A stretch of DNA of 35,205 nucleotides from an uncultured Micrococcales bacterium (GCA_903880095.1 CAIRNX010000035.1:1-35205); one strand, 5' to 3'. Numbered from the stretch's first letter, positions 9,223 through 16,370 are shown. Program-made: numbers and translations. The notes: generated by a model not told the origin, from the sequence alone.

Positions 9223-10218
9223 CTAGGCGGGCTGCTGTTGAGTGATGCAGTGGATTCCGCCACCTCTTGCGAAAAGTGGGCGGGCGTCGACGAGGACAAT
9301 TTCTCGGCCAGGATAAACGCCTTCAAGAACTCTTTTTGCGACAGCATCGTTTTCATCGTCGAAGGCACACAGAATGACCGCTCCATTGCAGATGTAGTGG
9401 TTGATGTATGAGTAGTCAACGAAACCAAGGTCGTCACGAAGAGTTTTTGGCGCAGGGACCCCCACAAGTTTGAAGTTGGTGGTCTCCTCAAGGGTTCGCT
9501 TCACCTCGTGGCTCACCGAAAAGTCTGGGTGAGTTTCGTCTTGCTGGTCGTGAAACAGAATCGTGGTTTCGTCGGCAAAGCAGGCGACAATGTCGATGTG
9601 CCCCCGAGTGCCGAATTCATCGTAGTCGCGGGTTAGTCCGCGGCGAATCCATATCGCTTGGGTCGTCCCGAGTTTGTCGTGCAGCTCTGCCTCAACTTCT
9701 TCGCGCGACCATTCCGAGTTTCGACCTTCACCGAGTTGAACGGTTTCGGTGAGCAAGACGGCTCCAGTGCCGTTGACGTGAATCCCTCCGCCTTCGTTTA
9801 TCAACGATGAGTCGATGCACGATTTACCCGTCGCTTCGCTAATTATCTTGGCGACTTGGTCGTCTTTGTCCCATGAAGCCCAGGTGCCTTGTGCTCCCCA
9901 ACCGTTGAAGACCCAGTTGACTCCTGCAACTTCGCCATCTTCGTTTTTGACGAAAGTTGGACCAATATCTCTTGCCCAACCGTCATTAAGTTCGGCAACA
10001 AGTGTCTCAACGCGGGGGTCGAGAAAACCTTTGGCGATTTCAAGATCATTTTCTTGAACCAGCATGGTGACGGGTTCGAACTGAACGATCGCGTTGGCTA
10101 CGCTTGACCAAGCTGAATAGGCCTCGGTTGCCTCCGGTTCGAGTGTGTATTCGGCGGTCGGCCACGCCATCCAGGTGCGTTCATGAGGCTGCCATTCGGC
10201 AGGCATCACCCAGGTCAA
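9223..10218 (-). CDS. aguA: agmatine deiminase (porphyromonas-type peptidylarginine deiminase family)
   Basis: This 331-residue enzyme hydrolyses agmatine to N-carbamoylputrescine and ammonia. The family pattern is clear: the N-terminal PAEWQPHERTWMAWP, the GWARDIGPTFV loop with a catalytic acidic residue, EGGGIHVNG, RGHIDIVACF with the catalytic His, and the C-terminal GGGIHCITQQQ carrying nucleophile Cys324. The start is TTG at 10216-10218, which overlaps the aguB stop and has GGAG seven bases upstream; GTG at 10207-10209 or ATG at 10204-10206 are alternatives that would remove three or four residues. Its place directly after the carbamoylputrescine amidase supports agmatine over peptidyl-arginine as substrate. 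Confidence 0.92.
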   Translation of the reverse strand: MTWVMPAEWQPHERTWMAWPTAEYTLEPEATEAYSAWSSVANAIVQFEPVTMLVQENDLEIAKGFLDPRVETLVAELNDGWARDIGPTFVKNEDGEVAGVNWVFNGWGAQGTWASWDKDDQVAKIISEATGKSCIDSSLINEGGGIHVNGTGAVLLTETVQLGEGRNSEWSREEVEAELHDKLGTTQAIWIRRGLTRDYDEFGTRGHIDIVACFADETTILFHDQQDETHPDFSVSHEVKRTLEETTNFKLVGVPAPKTLRDDLGFVDYSYINHYICNGAVILCAFDDENDAVAKRVLEGVYPGREIVLVDARPLFARGGGIHCITQQQPA

Positions 10219-11201
10219 TTTGCTACTCCGGCGATGCCACCGTATTCGCCGTCACCGTTTGGCTGGCGAAGGTTCTTGACCTGTTCGGTGAGCTTGTCGT
10301 AGGTGTCGGGGCGTCGAGTTGCCAAGAACGGGAACAGGTCGAGCCAGTCACGGCGCTGGTCGAGGTCAAGGTCGGCGACGAGCACTTCGTCTTCGTCGCG
10401 CGAAGCTTGGGCGAGAATTCGGCCGTAAGGGTCGCAAATGAACGAGGTTCCGTAGAACGTGATTGCGCCCTCATTGCCCCAGCGGTTTGGCACGACCATG
10501 AACGTGCCGTTAGCGATCGCGTGACCAACGATAACTTTTTGCCATAGGGGAGCGGTGTCGAATTCAGGGTGATCTGGTTCGGAGCCAATCGCAGTCGGGT
10601 AGCAGAGCAACTCTGCTCCGCGGAGCGAATAGTTTCGAGCTACCTCTGGGAACCATTCGTCCCAGCAAGTTGGCAAGCCCATGCGGGCACCGAGCAGGTC
10701 GTAGACGGGGTAGGGCTCGCCATCGGCTGGCCCTGGCTGAAAGTATTCGTCTTCGTAGTAGCCCGCGGTGACCGGAATGTGAAGTTTCGGAGTTCTGGCA
10801 ACTAGCTCGCCGTTTGGTGACACGATGATTGCGGTGTTGAGTCCGCGACCGTCTTCGAAATCTTGGTACTCGTAGACAGATGCGTGAACGTAAACGCCAA
10901 ATTTTGCGGCCGCTTGTTTCGCGAAGGTCGCTGTAGGGCCGTCAGTGAGCGTTTCGGCTGTGGCGTTCGGTGTGCCGGTTGGGCGAGCGTCCGCCGGGTA
11001 ACGACTCAGAGTAAGTTCTTGCAAGAAAACGATCTTGGCACCAGCGTTAGCCGCCTTCTCGATGCCTTCTTCAAGCTTTGCGGTGTGCTCGGCTAGTGAT
11101 TCATGCCATCGAGTTTGCACGAGTGCAACGCGCAACGGGCTTCGGGTGCTTGGCTTGACTCGGCTTAGCGACTTCGGGGCCTCTGCTACGGTCAGTTTCA
11201 T
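10215..11201 (-). CDS. aguB: N-carbamoylputrescine amidase (nitrilase superfamily)
   Basis: This 328-residue enzyme hydrolyses N-carbamoylputrescine to putrescine, carbon dioxide and ammonia. The nitrilase-superfamily Glu-Lys-Cys triad is visible as Glu62 (FLQELTLSRY), Lys139 (TPKLHIP) and Cys179 (GLPTCWDEWFPE). The tract YYEDEYFQPG near 148-157 is typical of the AguB branch. The protein has an N-terminal extension of about 22 residues before the first core strand (RVALVQ). The start ATG directly abuts the TAG stop of the decarboxylase gene, and its own stop overlaps aguA, so the three genes form a tight unit. AguB is well supported by motif and context together. Confidence 0.92.
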   Translation of the reverse strand: MKLTVAEAPKSLSRVKPSTRSPLRVALVQTRWHESLAEHTAKLEEGIEKAANAGAKIVFLQELTLSRYPADARPTGTPNATAETLTDGPTATFAKQAAAKFGVYVHASVYEYQDFEDGRGLNTAIIVSPNGELVARTPKLHIPVTAGYYEDEYFQPGPADGEPYPVYDLLGARMGLPTCWDEWFPEVARNYSLRGAELLCYPTAIGSEPDHPEFDTAPLWQKVIVGHAIANGTFMVVPNRWGNEGAITFYGTSFICDPYGRILAQASRDEDEVLVADLDLDQRRDWLDLFPFLATRRPDTYDKLTEQVKNLRQPNGDGEYGGIAGVAN

Positions 11202-12578
11202 CTAGACGTCCTTCATGGTGTCAAGGATTCGAATCAAAAGTTCGAGAGTGGTTCTTGGGTTCACAATCGCAAAGCGGGTGTTCGGTTCGCCCTTATGCGA
11301 AGAAGGCACAACGAAGCCAAGACCCGAATCGAGGAGGTTCGCAGACCACCGATCGTAATCTTCGAGGTTCCAGCCCTTCTTCTTGAACACAACAACACTT
11401 AGTTCTGGTTCGCGAACCAACTCGAGGTCGTCACGGTTTCGAATTACCTCAGCGATGGCATGCGCGGTGTCAACATTTTGGGTGACGGCATCAGAGTACG
11501 CGGCGGTGCCGTGAGTGGCCAGCGAGAACCAGAGCGGCAGCCCACGCACGCGACGAGTCAAGTTGTAGGCATAGTCGCTCGGGTTGAAATCGCCACCCTC
11601 GGTCAAGGTGTCAAGGTATTCGCCGTGCTGTGTGTGTGCAGCCTTTGCAAGCTCGGGGTTCCGATACACCAGGGCGCAAGCGTCGAACGGGGCGAAAAGC
11701 CACTTGTGCGGGTCAACGATAAACGAGTCGGCAAGTTCGGTGCCGTCAAACAGGTGACGCGTCTTAGGAGCGAGGAGACCAGCTAGGCCATAGGCGCCAT
11801 CAACGTGAAACCAAATATTGTTTTCGCGAGCAACTTCGCCGATTTCTCGCAACTTGTCTACGATTCCGAAGTTGGTTGTTCCGCCGGTGGCGACTATTGC
11901 AAACACTCCATCGCCAGCCGTTTTGAGGGCATCTCGAACGGCGTCTCCATGCAGTCTGCCGTTCGAATCTGGGGTTGCCAAAACCACGTCGATGTCCATC
12001 ACGCGCGCTGCTGCCTTGATCGACGAGTGTGCTTCGGCCGAACAAACCACCTTCCAGCGCTCAGGGCGGGTTGTTGAAGAATTCATAGCTGTGTGGCGGG
12101 CTGCTACCAGTGCGCTCAAATTGCCGAGGGTTCCACCTTGAACGAAAACACCAGCAGAGGTTGCAGGTAAGCCGGCTTCTTTGGCAAGCCAGGCCAAGAC
12201 TTCATTTTCAGCGAAAACCGCACCCGAACCCTCAAGCCACGAGCCGCCATAAATTGAGGACGCAGACACGACTAGATCGAAGAGCGTGGACGCCTCGGTA
12301 GGTGCAGTTGGAATAAAGCTGAGATACCCCGGGTGGTCGGTGCTTAGGCAGGCCGGAGCTAAAACCTCTGCAAACACCCGGAGAGCTTCGTCGCCGCCTA
12401 ACCCAGTTTCGTTGACAGTGTTAGGGGCATGTTCGCGAAGAAACGATTCGGTTTGAGGGGTGTCGAGCGGCACTGGGTCAAACTCCATGCGTTCTCGAGC
12501 GTATTCGAGAACTTTCTCTCGTAGACGGGCAGTTTCTGGGCTACTGGCGTGCATGGCTGCCCGCGGCTTGATAGACAT
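11202..12578 (-). CDS. group II PLP-dependent amino-acid decarboxylase, possible arginine decarboxylase
   Basis: This 458-residue enzyme belongs to the group II pyridoxal-phosphate decarboxylases (aromatic amino acid, glutamate and diaminobutyrate decarboxylases). The cofactor lysine is Lys292 in VDPHKW; Asp260 in FHVDGAYG and His184 in AEAHSS match the residues that hold the pyridine ring. The start ATG has a strong AGAGGAG site six bases upstream. Because it is the first gene of an operon continuing with aguB and aguA, I infer that it makes agmatine from arginine, completing a route to putrescine. Known arginine decarboxylases usually belong to other fold types, so this is a prediction. An aromatic or other amino-acid substrate cannot be excluded. 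Confidence 0.85.
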   Translation of the reverse strand: MSIKPRAAMHASSPETARLREKVLEYARERMEFDPVPLDTPQTESFLREHAPNTVNETGLGGDEALRVFAEVLAPACLSTDHPGYLSFIPTAPTEASTLFDLVVSASSIYGGSWLEGSGAVFAENEVLAWLAKEAGLPATSAGVFVQGGTLGNLSALVAARHTAMNSSTTRPERWKVVCSAEAHSSIKAAARVMDIDVVLATPDSNGRLHGDAVRDALKTAGDGVFAIVATGGTTNFGIVDKLREIGEVARENNIWFHVDGAYGLAGLLAPKTRHLFDGTELADSFIVDPHKWLFAPFDACALVYRNPELAKAAHTQHGEYLDTLTEGGDFNPSDYAYNLTRRVRGLPLWFSLATHGTAAYSDAVTQNVDTAHAIAEVIRNRDDLELVREPELSVVVFKKKGWNLEDYDRWSANLLDSGLGFVVPSSHKGEPNTRFAIVNPRTTLELLIRILDTMKDV

Positions 12579-12601
12579 TTGGCTCCTCTTTGACCAATGT
12601 C

Positions 12602-12607
12602 AGCCTA
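12602..12607 (-). promoter_or_regulatory. -10 element of the decarboxylase-aguB-aguA operon
   Basis: TAGGCT on the minus strand lies 23 bases upstream of the decarboxylase ATG, leaving a leader of about 17 bases that contains the AGAGGAG ribosome-binding site. The same hexamer precedes several other genes in the window. A -35 is weak (CTGCGA-like at about 12626-12631). Confidence 0.5.
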
Positions 12608-12610
12608 TCC

Positions 12611-12625
12611 AAATCCTCAGGATTT
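12611..12625. promoter_or_regulatory. candidate operator palindrome AAATCCTCAGGATTT
   Basis: Two perfect 7-base arms flank one central base. The palindrome lies between the -10 (12602-12607) and the expected -35 of the putrescine operon, a classical repressor position, and is about 59 bases upstream of the divergent gene at 12677. No regulator gene is adjacent, so the binding protein is unknown. Confidence 0.45.
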
Positions 12626-12664
12626 TCGCAGACGAGCGCACCAATAACGGCACCGTGGTTCAGT

Positions 12665-12670
12665 TACCCT
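12665..12670 (+). promoter_or_regulatory. leaderless-type -10 element for the secreted NAGPA-domain protein
   Basis: TACCCT ends six bases before the GTG at 12677. There is no Shine-Dalgarno sequence, so the spacing supports a leaderless transcript beginning at the GTG. Confidence 0.4.
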
Positions 12671-12676
12671 TGAATT

Positions 12677-14212
12677 GTGATGAAGACAAGTATTAGAAGA
12701 CTTATCGGGGCACTCGTCATTGGGGCCCTATCTTTGGGCAGTCAGTTCGCTATGCCAGCAGCCAACGCATCTTGGTGCAAGCCTGCACCAACCCTGTCTT
12801 CGTCGACTTTTACTCAAAAAGTGACCTACTCCAACGGCGCAAACTTTGGCTACTACTCTCTGCCAACCGGTGCCGGAACCCTCTCAAATTACCAGACCAG
12901 AATCGGTGTCTACAAAGGTGAGATCTCAAAGTCGAATATGACTTCGGTTTATGCCCGTTTCGGTTTACTTGGCAACCAAAGAACCTTTGCTAACTCGGTA
13001 CCTAACCTCCAGACATACGTAAACACCGACTTCATTGGTGCGAACAACATGCCTTACTCGGCCGTGATCAGCGGCGGAGCCTTGGTTTATGCACCGGCTA
13101 CCGGTTCGATTGGTGATCCAGCACGAAACGGCACAACTCGCGTATTGGGTTGGGCGAAGACTAGTTTTAGCGAATCCGCCGGTTTTTCGATGCCTGCTCC
13201 TCTGACCTCTGGCGCACTAAATTTCTCGGTTTCTGGCGTCAACCTCAAGAGCATTCCAGTGAACTCGATCGTGGCTTACACCTCCAACAATTCGACCAAG
13301 GCGATACCTCGCGGCCAATACGCGATTCTTGTTTCTAAAAACAAGGTCGTTGCGACCTACCTCAAGGGCACCACGATTAGACCAACTTTTGGCACCTTGT
13401 TTCAGGCAACTGGTCTCGCTGTTGCAAATCTAAAGCGACTAACCAACGGCAAGCAAGCGACATACAAGATGCCGCCACTAACGAAGTCAAGCCTCGTGGC
13501 AGACACCGTTTCTCCAACGGGATATGTTCAGATTGGCAATGAGAAACTCAAAATTACCGCCGTCAACTTTGTCGGAGGCAACAGTTCTGGTGCGACCATG
13601 TACGACAGCAATTTTGGAACGGCCACTCTTGAAACGATTGGTGCTGCCACCTTCGCGGTTGATAACAACGGAGTCGTTCAAAAGGTTTCGAGCTCCCGCG
13701 GTATCAGAATTGCTGTGAATTCGACCATTTACACGCACGTATTTCAGGTTTCTTCGCCCCAGTCGTATCTTGTGGCCCGACTCACGGTGGGTCAAAAACT
13801 CACCGTTTTGAACCGCTATTCTTCGGCAAATCACAACACCTTGGTTAGCGCAAGCGGCCGTGGCTCGATTCTGCTCAAAGACGGCCAAAATGTCGAAGAC
13901 TGCAATGGCACGAGCGAAGAAATTAGACCCCGCACGGTTATTGGCTGGAACGAAGCCGGGCAGTTTTGGGTAGCAACCTCGACCATGGGCATTTCTTGGT
14001 CAGACAACCTATATCGCCTGGGCGGTTCGACTATTCACCAAATGGGTGTGTGGCTGAAGCAATTTGGCGCAACTCAGGCCGTTTCAGTTGACGGCGGCGG
14101 TTCCACCGCGCAATTTGTCACAATCAACGGTGTGGTTTCTCGTCAAGATCTACCCGAGAACGAGTGGATTCGAGACATACCAGTAGGTTTGGCAATCACA
14201 GCAAACGGCTAG
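12677..14212 (+). CDS. secreted phosphodiester glycosidase (NAGPA/DUF2233) domain protein
   Basis: This 511-residue protein begins with a Sec-type signal peptide: basic residues, a hydrophobic core at about 9-26 and a PAANA cleavage site before SWC. The last 180 residues or so carry the phosphodiester glycosidase (NAGPA-like) domain, recognised by RTVIGWNEAGQFWVATS, the GVWLKQFGATQAVSVDGGGST segment and the ending DIPVGLAI. The family includes the enzyme that uncovers mannose-6-phosphate in animals, while bacterial members are thought to act on cell-surface glycans or phosphodiester-linked sugars. The first 300 residues or so resemble nothing I recognise. I chose GTG at 12677 from the promoter spacing; ATG at 12680 is the alternative. 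The 3' end overlaps the convergent transporter by 17 bases. Confidence 0.82.
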   Translation: MMKTSIRRLIGALVIGALSLGSQFAMPAANASWCKPAPTLSSSTFTQKVTYSNGANFGYYSLPTGAGTLSNYQTRIGVYKGEISKSNMTSVYARFGLLGNQRTFANSVPNLQTYVNTDFIGANNMPYSAVISGGALVYAPATGSIGDPARNGTTRVLGWAKTSFSESAGFSMPAPLTSGALNFSVSGVNLKSIPVNSIVAYTSNNSTKAIPRGQYAILVSKNKVVATYLKGTTIRPTFGTLFQATGLAVANLKRLTNGKQATYKMPPLTKSSLVADTVSPTGYVQIGNEKLKITAVNFVGGNSSGATMYDSNFGTATLETIGAATFAVDNNGVVQKVSSSRGIRIAVNSTIYTHVFQVSSPQSYLVARLTVGQKLTVLNRYSSANHNTLVSASGRGSILLKDGQNVEDCNGTSEEIRPRTVIGWNEAGQFWVATSTMGISWSDNLYRLGGSTIHQMGVWLKQFGATQAVSVDGGGSTAQFVTINGVVSRQDLPENEWIRDIPVGLAITANG

Positions 14213-15125
14213 TCGTTCGCGCAGTTTGCGAAACCACAATGCCAATAATCACCAAAAGGCCGCCTATAAGTTGGCTGGCCGAGATTTGTTCACCTAGCCA
14301 CAGCAAACCAAACACAAAAGCAAACACTGTTTCAGCTGTCGATGCGATTCCAACTCCTGTTGCACTCAAGTGTCTTAGTGCCTTGTAGCTCAGCAGCATT
14401 GGAACAAAAGACCCCATCACACCAAGCCACACAAGTAACACCCAGGCGGGTAGTTGCACGCCTGAGAGGTTTCCGCCAAGTGAAGCCTGGTTCGCGTATT
14501 TGGCCCAGTCAAAGTTCCACCATGGCGAAAATATCAGCCAAAATACTGCTGAAATTCCCATCGTGTAAAAAAGCGTCGACATGCTGTCACGGCTCTGCTG
14601 AGCGCGTTCACCCATGATGAAGTAGACGGTTAGGGTTGCTGAAGCCATAAATGCAAATGCAACCCCGAGCATACTAAGACCGCTCAGATTTAGGTTCGAA
14701 ACAACCACGAGCCCGGCGAGCACCAGTGCAACACCGATCCAAATGCGACCGCGAACCTTTTCTTTGAAAATGAACATTGCGGCGATAGGCACCCAAACAA
14801 TCGCGGTGTATTCGATTAGAAGCGCAATGCCAACCTGAAGGTTGGCGACAGCCATCGAGTAGGCCCACTGCATCAGCGCGACGCCGACGATTCCGAAGCC
14901 GATCAGTTTTGGCCATTCGCGCTTTTCGACTCTAAAAGCCTTGCGATTCGTGAAAAGCAGCATGATAGCGGCAATGCCGGCGGTGGCCAAAGAGCGGTAC
15001 AAAACGATCTGTGAGCCCTCAACTCCCGTAGCCATGATTACCTTTGAGGTGCTGGCATTTATGCCAAACAGCAGGGCACCCGTGAGCGCGTAGATTGCGC
15101 CTAGTGTCGGGTGCTTTTTGTTCAC
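14196..15125 (-). CDS. DMT superfamily transporter, EamA type
   Basis: This 309-residue inner-membrane protein contains about ten hydrophobic segments arranged as two EamA repeats (about residues 8-140 and 155-300), the usual architecture of drug/metabolite exporters such as RhaT or YdcZ relatives. Features include the GALLFGINASTSKVIM start of repeat one and SYKALRHLSATGVGIASTAETVFAFVFG in repeat two, a highly typical EamA ending. Substrate is not predictable. The start is GTG (15123-15125), with no Shine-Dalgarno sequence and TAGGCT six bases upstream in a promoter shared with the divergent msrA. Its 3' end overlaps the convergent gene at 12677-14212. Confidence 0.9.
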   Translation of the reverse strand: MNKKHPTLGAIYALTGALLFGINASTSKVIMATGVEGSQIVLYRSLATAGIAAIMLLFTNRKAFRVEKREWPKLIGFGIVGVALMQWAYSMAVANLQVGIALLIEYTAIVWVPIAAMFIFKEKVRGRIWIGVALVLAGLVVVSNLNLSGLSMLGVAFAFMASATLTVYFIMGERAQQSRDSMSTLFYTMGISAVFWLIFSPWWNFDWAKYANQASLGGNLSGVQLPAWVLLVWLGVMGSFVPMLLSYKALRHLSATGVGIASTAETVFAFVFGLLWLGEQISASQLIGGLLVIIGIVVSQTARTTSRLL

Positions 15126-15131
15126 CGCACC

Positions 15132-15141
15132 AGCCTAGGCT
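15132..15141. promoter_or_regulatory. overlapping divergent -10 elements (palindrome AGCCTAGGCT)
   Basis: The 10-bp palindrome reads TAGGCT on both strands. On the plus strand the hexamer (15136-15141) ends six bases before the msrA ATG; on the minus strand (15137-15132) it ends six bases before the GTG of the EamA transporter. Both genes lack Shine-Dalgarno sites, so two leaderless transcripts appear to start from one shared core. Confidence 0.55.
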
Positions 15142-15147
15142 AGAAGC

Positions 15148-15669
15148 ATGACTTCTTTTGTTCTCGGCGGAGGCTGCTTCTGGTGCCTCGACTCTTCATA
15201 CATGCAGTTCGTTGGCGTCTCTGACGTCGTCGTGGGTTACATGGGTGGTAAGAACGACAATCCCACCTATGAAGAGGTTTGCAACGGCAACACTGGCCAT
15301 GCCGAGGTAGCCGAAATCATCTTCGACGAGACTCTGATTCCTGCCGAAACCATTCTCGATATTTTCTTCACTATTCACGACCCGCGCCAGCTAAACCGCC
15401 AGGGCAACGACATCGGTAGTCAATACCGTTCGGTGATGTTTTACAAAGACGACGCTCAACGCCTACTTTTCGAAGCCGCCATCATGCGCGCCAAAGACCA
15501 CTGGGATGGCGAACTCATGACCGAGCTAAGCCCAGCAGAGACGTTCTGGGTGGGGGAGGAATACCACCAGGATTTCTTCGCCAAAAACCCGAATCAGGGT
15601 TATTGCAACGCGGTTGTCTCGCCCAAGATGGCAAAAGCCCGAGCCGCGTTCTCCAATTTATTGAAGTAA
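15148..15669 (+). CDS. msrA: peptide-methionine (S)-S-oxide reductase
   Basis: This 173-residue enzyme repairs oxidised methionine by reducing the S-epimer of methionine sulfoxide in proteins. The catalytic motif GGGCFWC is at 7-13, with Cys10 as nucleophile; the VVGYMGGKNDNPTYEEV and NTGHAEV segments that bind substrate follow, and a YHQDFF tract appears near 137-142. Cys151 in QGYCNAVVSP is a candidate recycling cysteine. The ATG has no Shine-Dalgarno site and sits six bases from a TAGGCT hexamer, so the mRNA is probably leaderless. The gene stands alone, divergent from the EamA transporter; no msrB is seen in the window. Confidence 0.95.
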   Translation: MTSFVLGGGCFWCLDSSYMQFVGVSDVVVGYMGGKNDNPTYEEVCNGNTGHAEVAEIIFDETLIPAETILDIFFTIHDPRQLNRQGNDIGSQYRSVMFYKDDAQRLLFEAAIMRAKDHWDGELMTELSPAETFWVGEEYHQDFFAKNPNQGYCNAVVSPKMAKARAAFSNLLK

Positions 15670-15692
15670 ATATTCTTTCCACAGATTTCTTC

Positions 15693-15698
15693 TAGGCT
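15693..15698 (+). promoter_or_regulatory. candidate -10 element for ssb
   Basis: TAGGCT in the 103-bp gap between msrA and ssb would start a transcript near 15705, giving a leader of nearly 70 bases. A -35 is not clear. The hexamer is the same as at other starts in this window. Confidence 0.4.
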
Positions 15699-15729
15699 CG
15701 TTTTTCGCTCTCGTTCCCTGACAAACTCC

Positions 15730-15763
15730 TTCGTACTGCGGCTTCACGCCGTGTGCCTACGAA
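15730..15763 (+). other. possible stem-loop in the ssb leader next to the ribosome-binding site
   Basis: TTCGTA (15730-15735) can pair with TACGAA (15758-15763), and inside it CGGC (15739-15742) pairs with GCCG (15748-15751) around the loop TTCAC. The right arm ends within the AAAGGAAA ribosome-binding site of ssb. The pairing is visible; any regulatory role is inference. Confidence 0.35.
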
Positions 15764-15772
15764 AGGAAACAA

Positions 15773-16216
15773 ATGTCGGATCAAGTAACAGTCGCCGGCC
15801 TAGTCGCGACAACCCCACGCCACCTGGTAACCCAGGATGGCTTGCCAATCACCTCTTTTCGATTGGCTTCTTCACACCGCAAGTTCGACCGCAATCAAAA
15901 TAAGTGGATCGATGGCGAAACCAATTGGTTCACCGTGACCACTTTTCGCCAGCTGGCAATCAACTCGGCTGGTTCGGTCGCCAAGGGTGACCGCGTGATA
16001 GTCACCGGAAAACTTCGAGTTCGCGACTGGGACAACGGCGAGCGCGCCGGCACCTCAGTTGAAATCGAAGCAGACGGTCTCGGCCACGACATGACCTGGG
16101 GTTCCTCTGTGTTTACGCGTACCGTCTTGGTGCGCGAGCCTGAACCAGAAGAAGCCGCAGAGGTTGAAGAAGAGGTTGCCGAACCAGAGTTGGTCGGCGC
16201 TGGCAAGCGCCGATAG
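15773..16216 (+). CDS. ssb: single-stranded DNA-binding protein, secondary type
   Basis: This 147-residue protein has an OB-fold typical of bacterial Ssb over residues 1-115, including VTVAGLVATTPRHL, the WFTVTTFRQLA strand, GDRVIVTGKLRVRDW and the following VEIEADGLGHDM. The C-terminal tail is acidic (residues about 125-141) but ends in GAGKRR and lacks the DDxIPF tip that recruits partner proteins in the main bacterial Ssb. It therefore resembles secondary actinobacterial Ssb proteins encoded beside an ABC-F gene rather than the housekeeping copy found with rpsF/rpsR. The ATG is supported by GAAAGGAAA a few bases upstream. EttA follows after 154 bases. Confidence 0.88.
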   Translation: MSDQVTVAGLVATTPRHLVTQDGLPITSFRLASSHRKFDRNQNKWIDGETNWFTVTTFRQLAINSAGSVAKGDRVIVTGKLRVRDWDNGERAGTSVEIEADGLGHDMTWGSSVFTRTVLVREPEPEEAAEVEEEVAEPELVGAGKRR

Positions 16217-16223
16217 TTGAGCA

Positions 16224-16261
16224 GGCCGACTCGAACCTCCCCCTCGTTTCTCGAGTCGGCC
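16224..16261 (+). terminator. perfect 11-bp hairpin after ssb, probable terminator or attenuator
   Basis: GGCCGACTCGA (16224-16234) is perfectly complementary to TCGAGTCGGCC (16251-16261) around a 16-base loop, beginning seven bases after the ssb stop. No T-run follows, so termination may be partial, as is common in actinobacteria. Confidence 0.55.
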
Positions 16262-16267
16262 CTAGTT

Positions 16268-16366
16268 AAGCGCCTCCGCCAAAGCTTGCATTTTGTAGCG
16301 CTCACCCGTTGAGCCAAGTGGGTCGGGTAAAATAACCCGAAGCAAGCAAACAAGGCGGAGGCGCTT
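16268..16366 (+). promoter_or_regulatory. ettA leader: inverted repeat that can mask the ribosome-binding site
   Basis: AAGCGCCTCCGCC (16268-16280) is a perfect complement of GGCGGAGGCGCTT (16354-16366); the right arm contains the ettA Shine-Dalgarno sequence GGCGGAGG and ends four bases before the ATG. In a read-through transcript the site would be paired. Between the arms are a smaller hairpin (TCGGGT 16323-16328 with ACCCGA 16335-16340) and a TAAAAT hexamer (16328-16333) that could start a shorter mRNA without the left arm. Confidence 0.5.
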
Positions 16367-16370
16367 TTCT

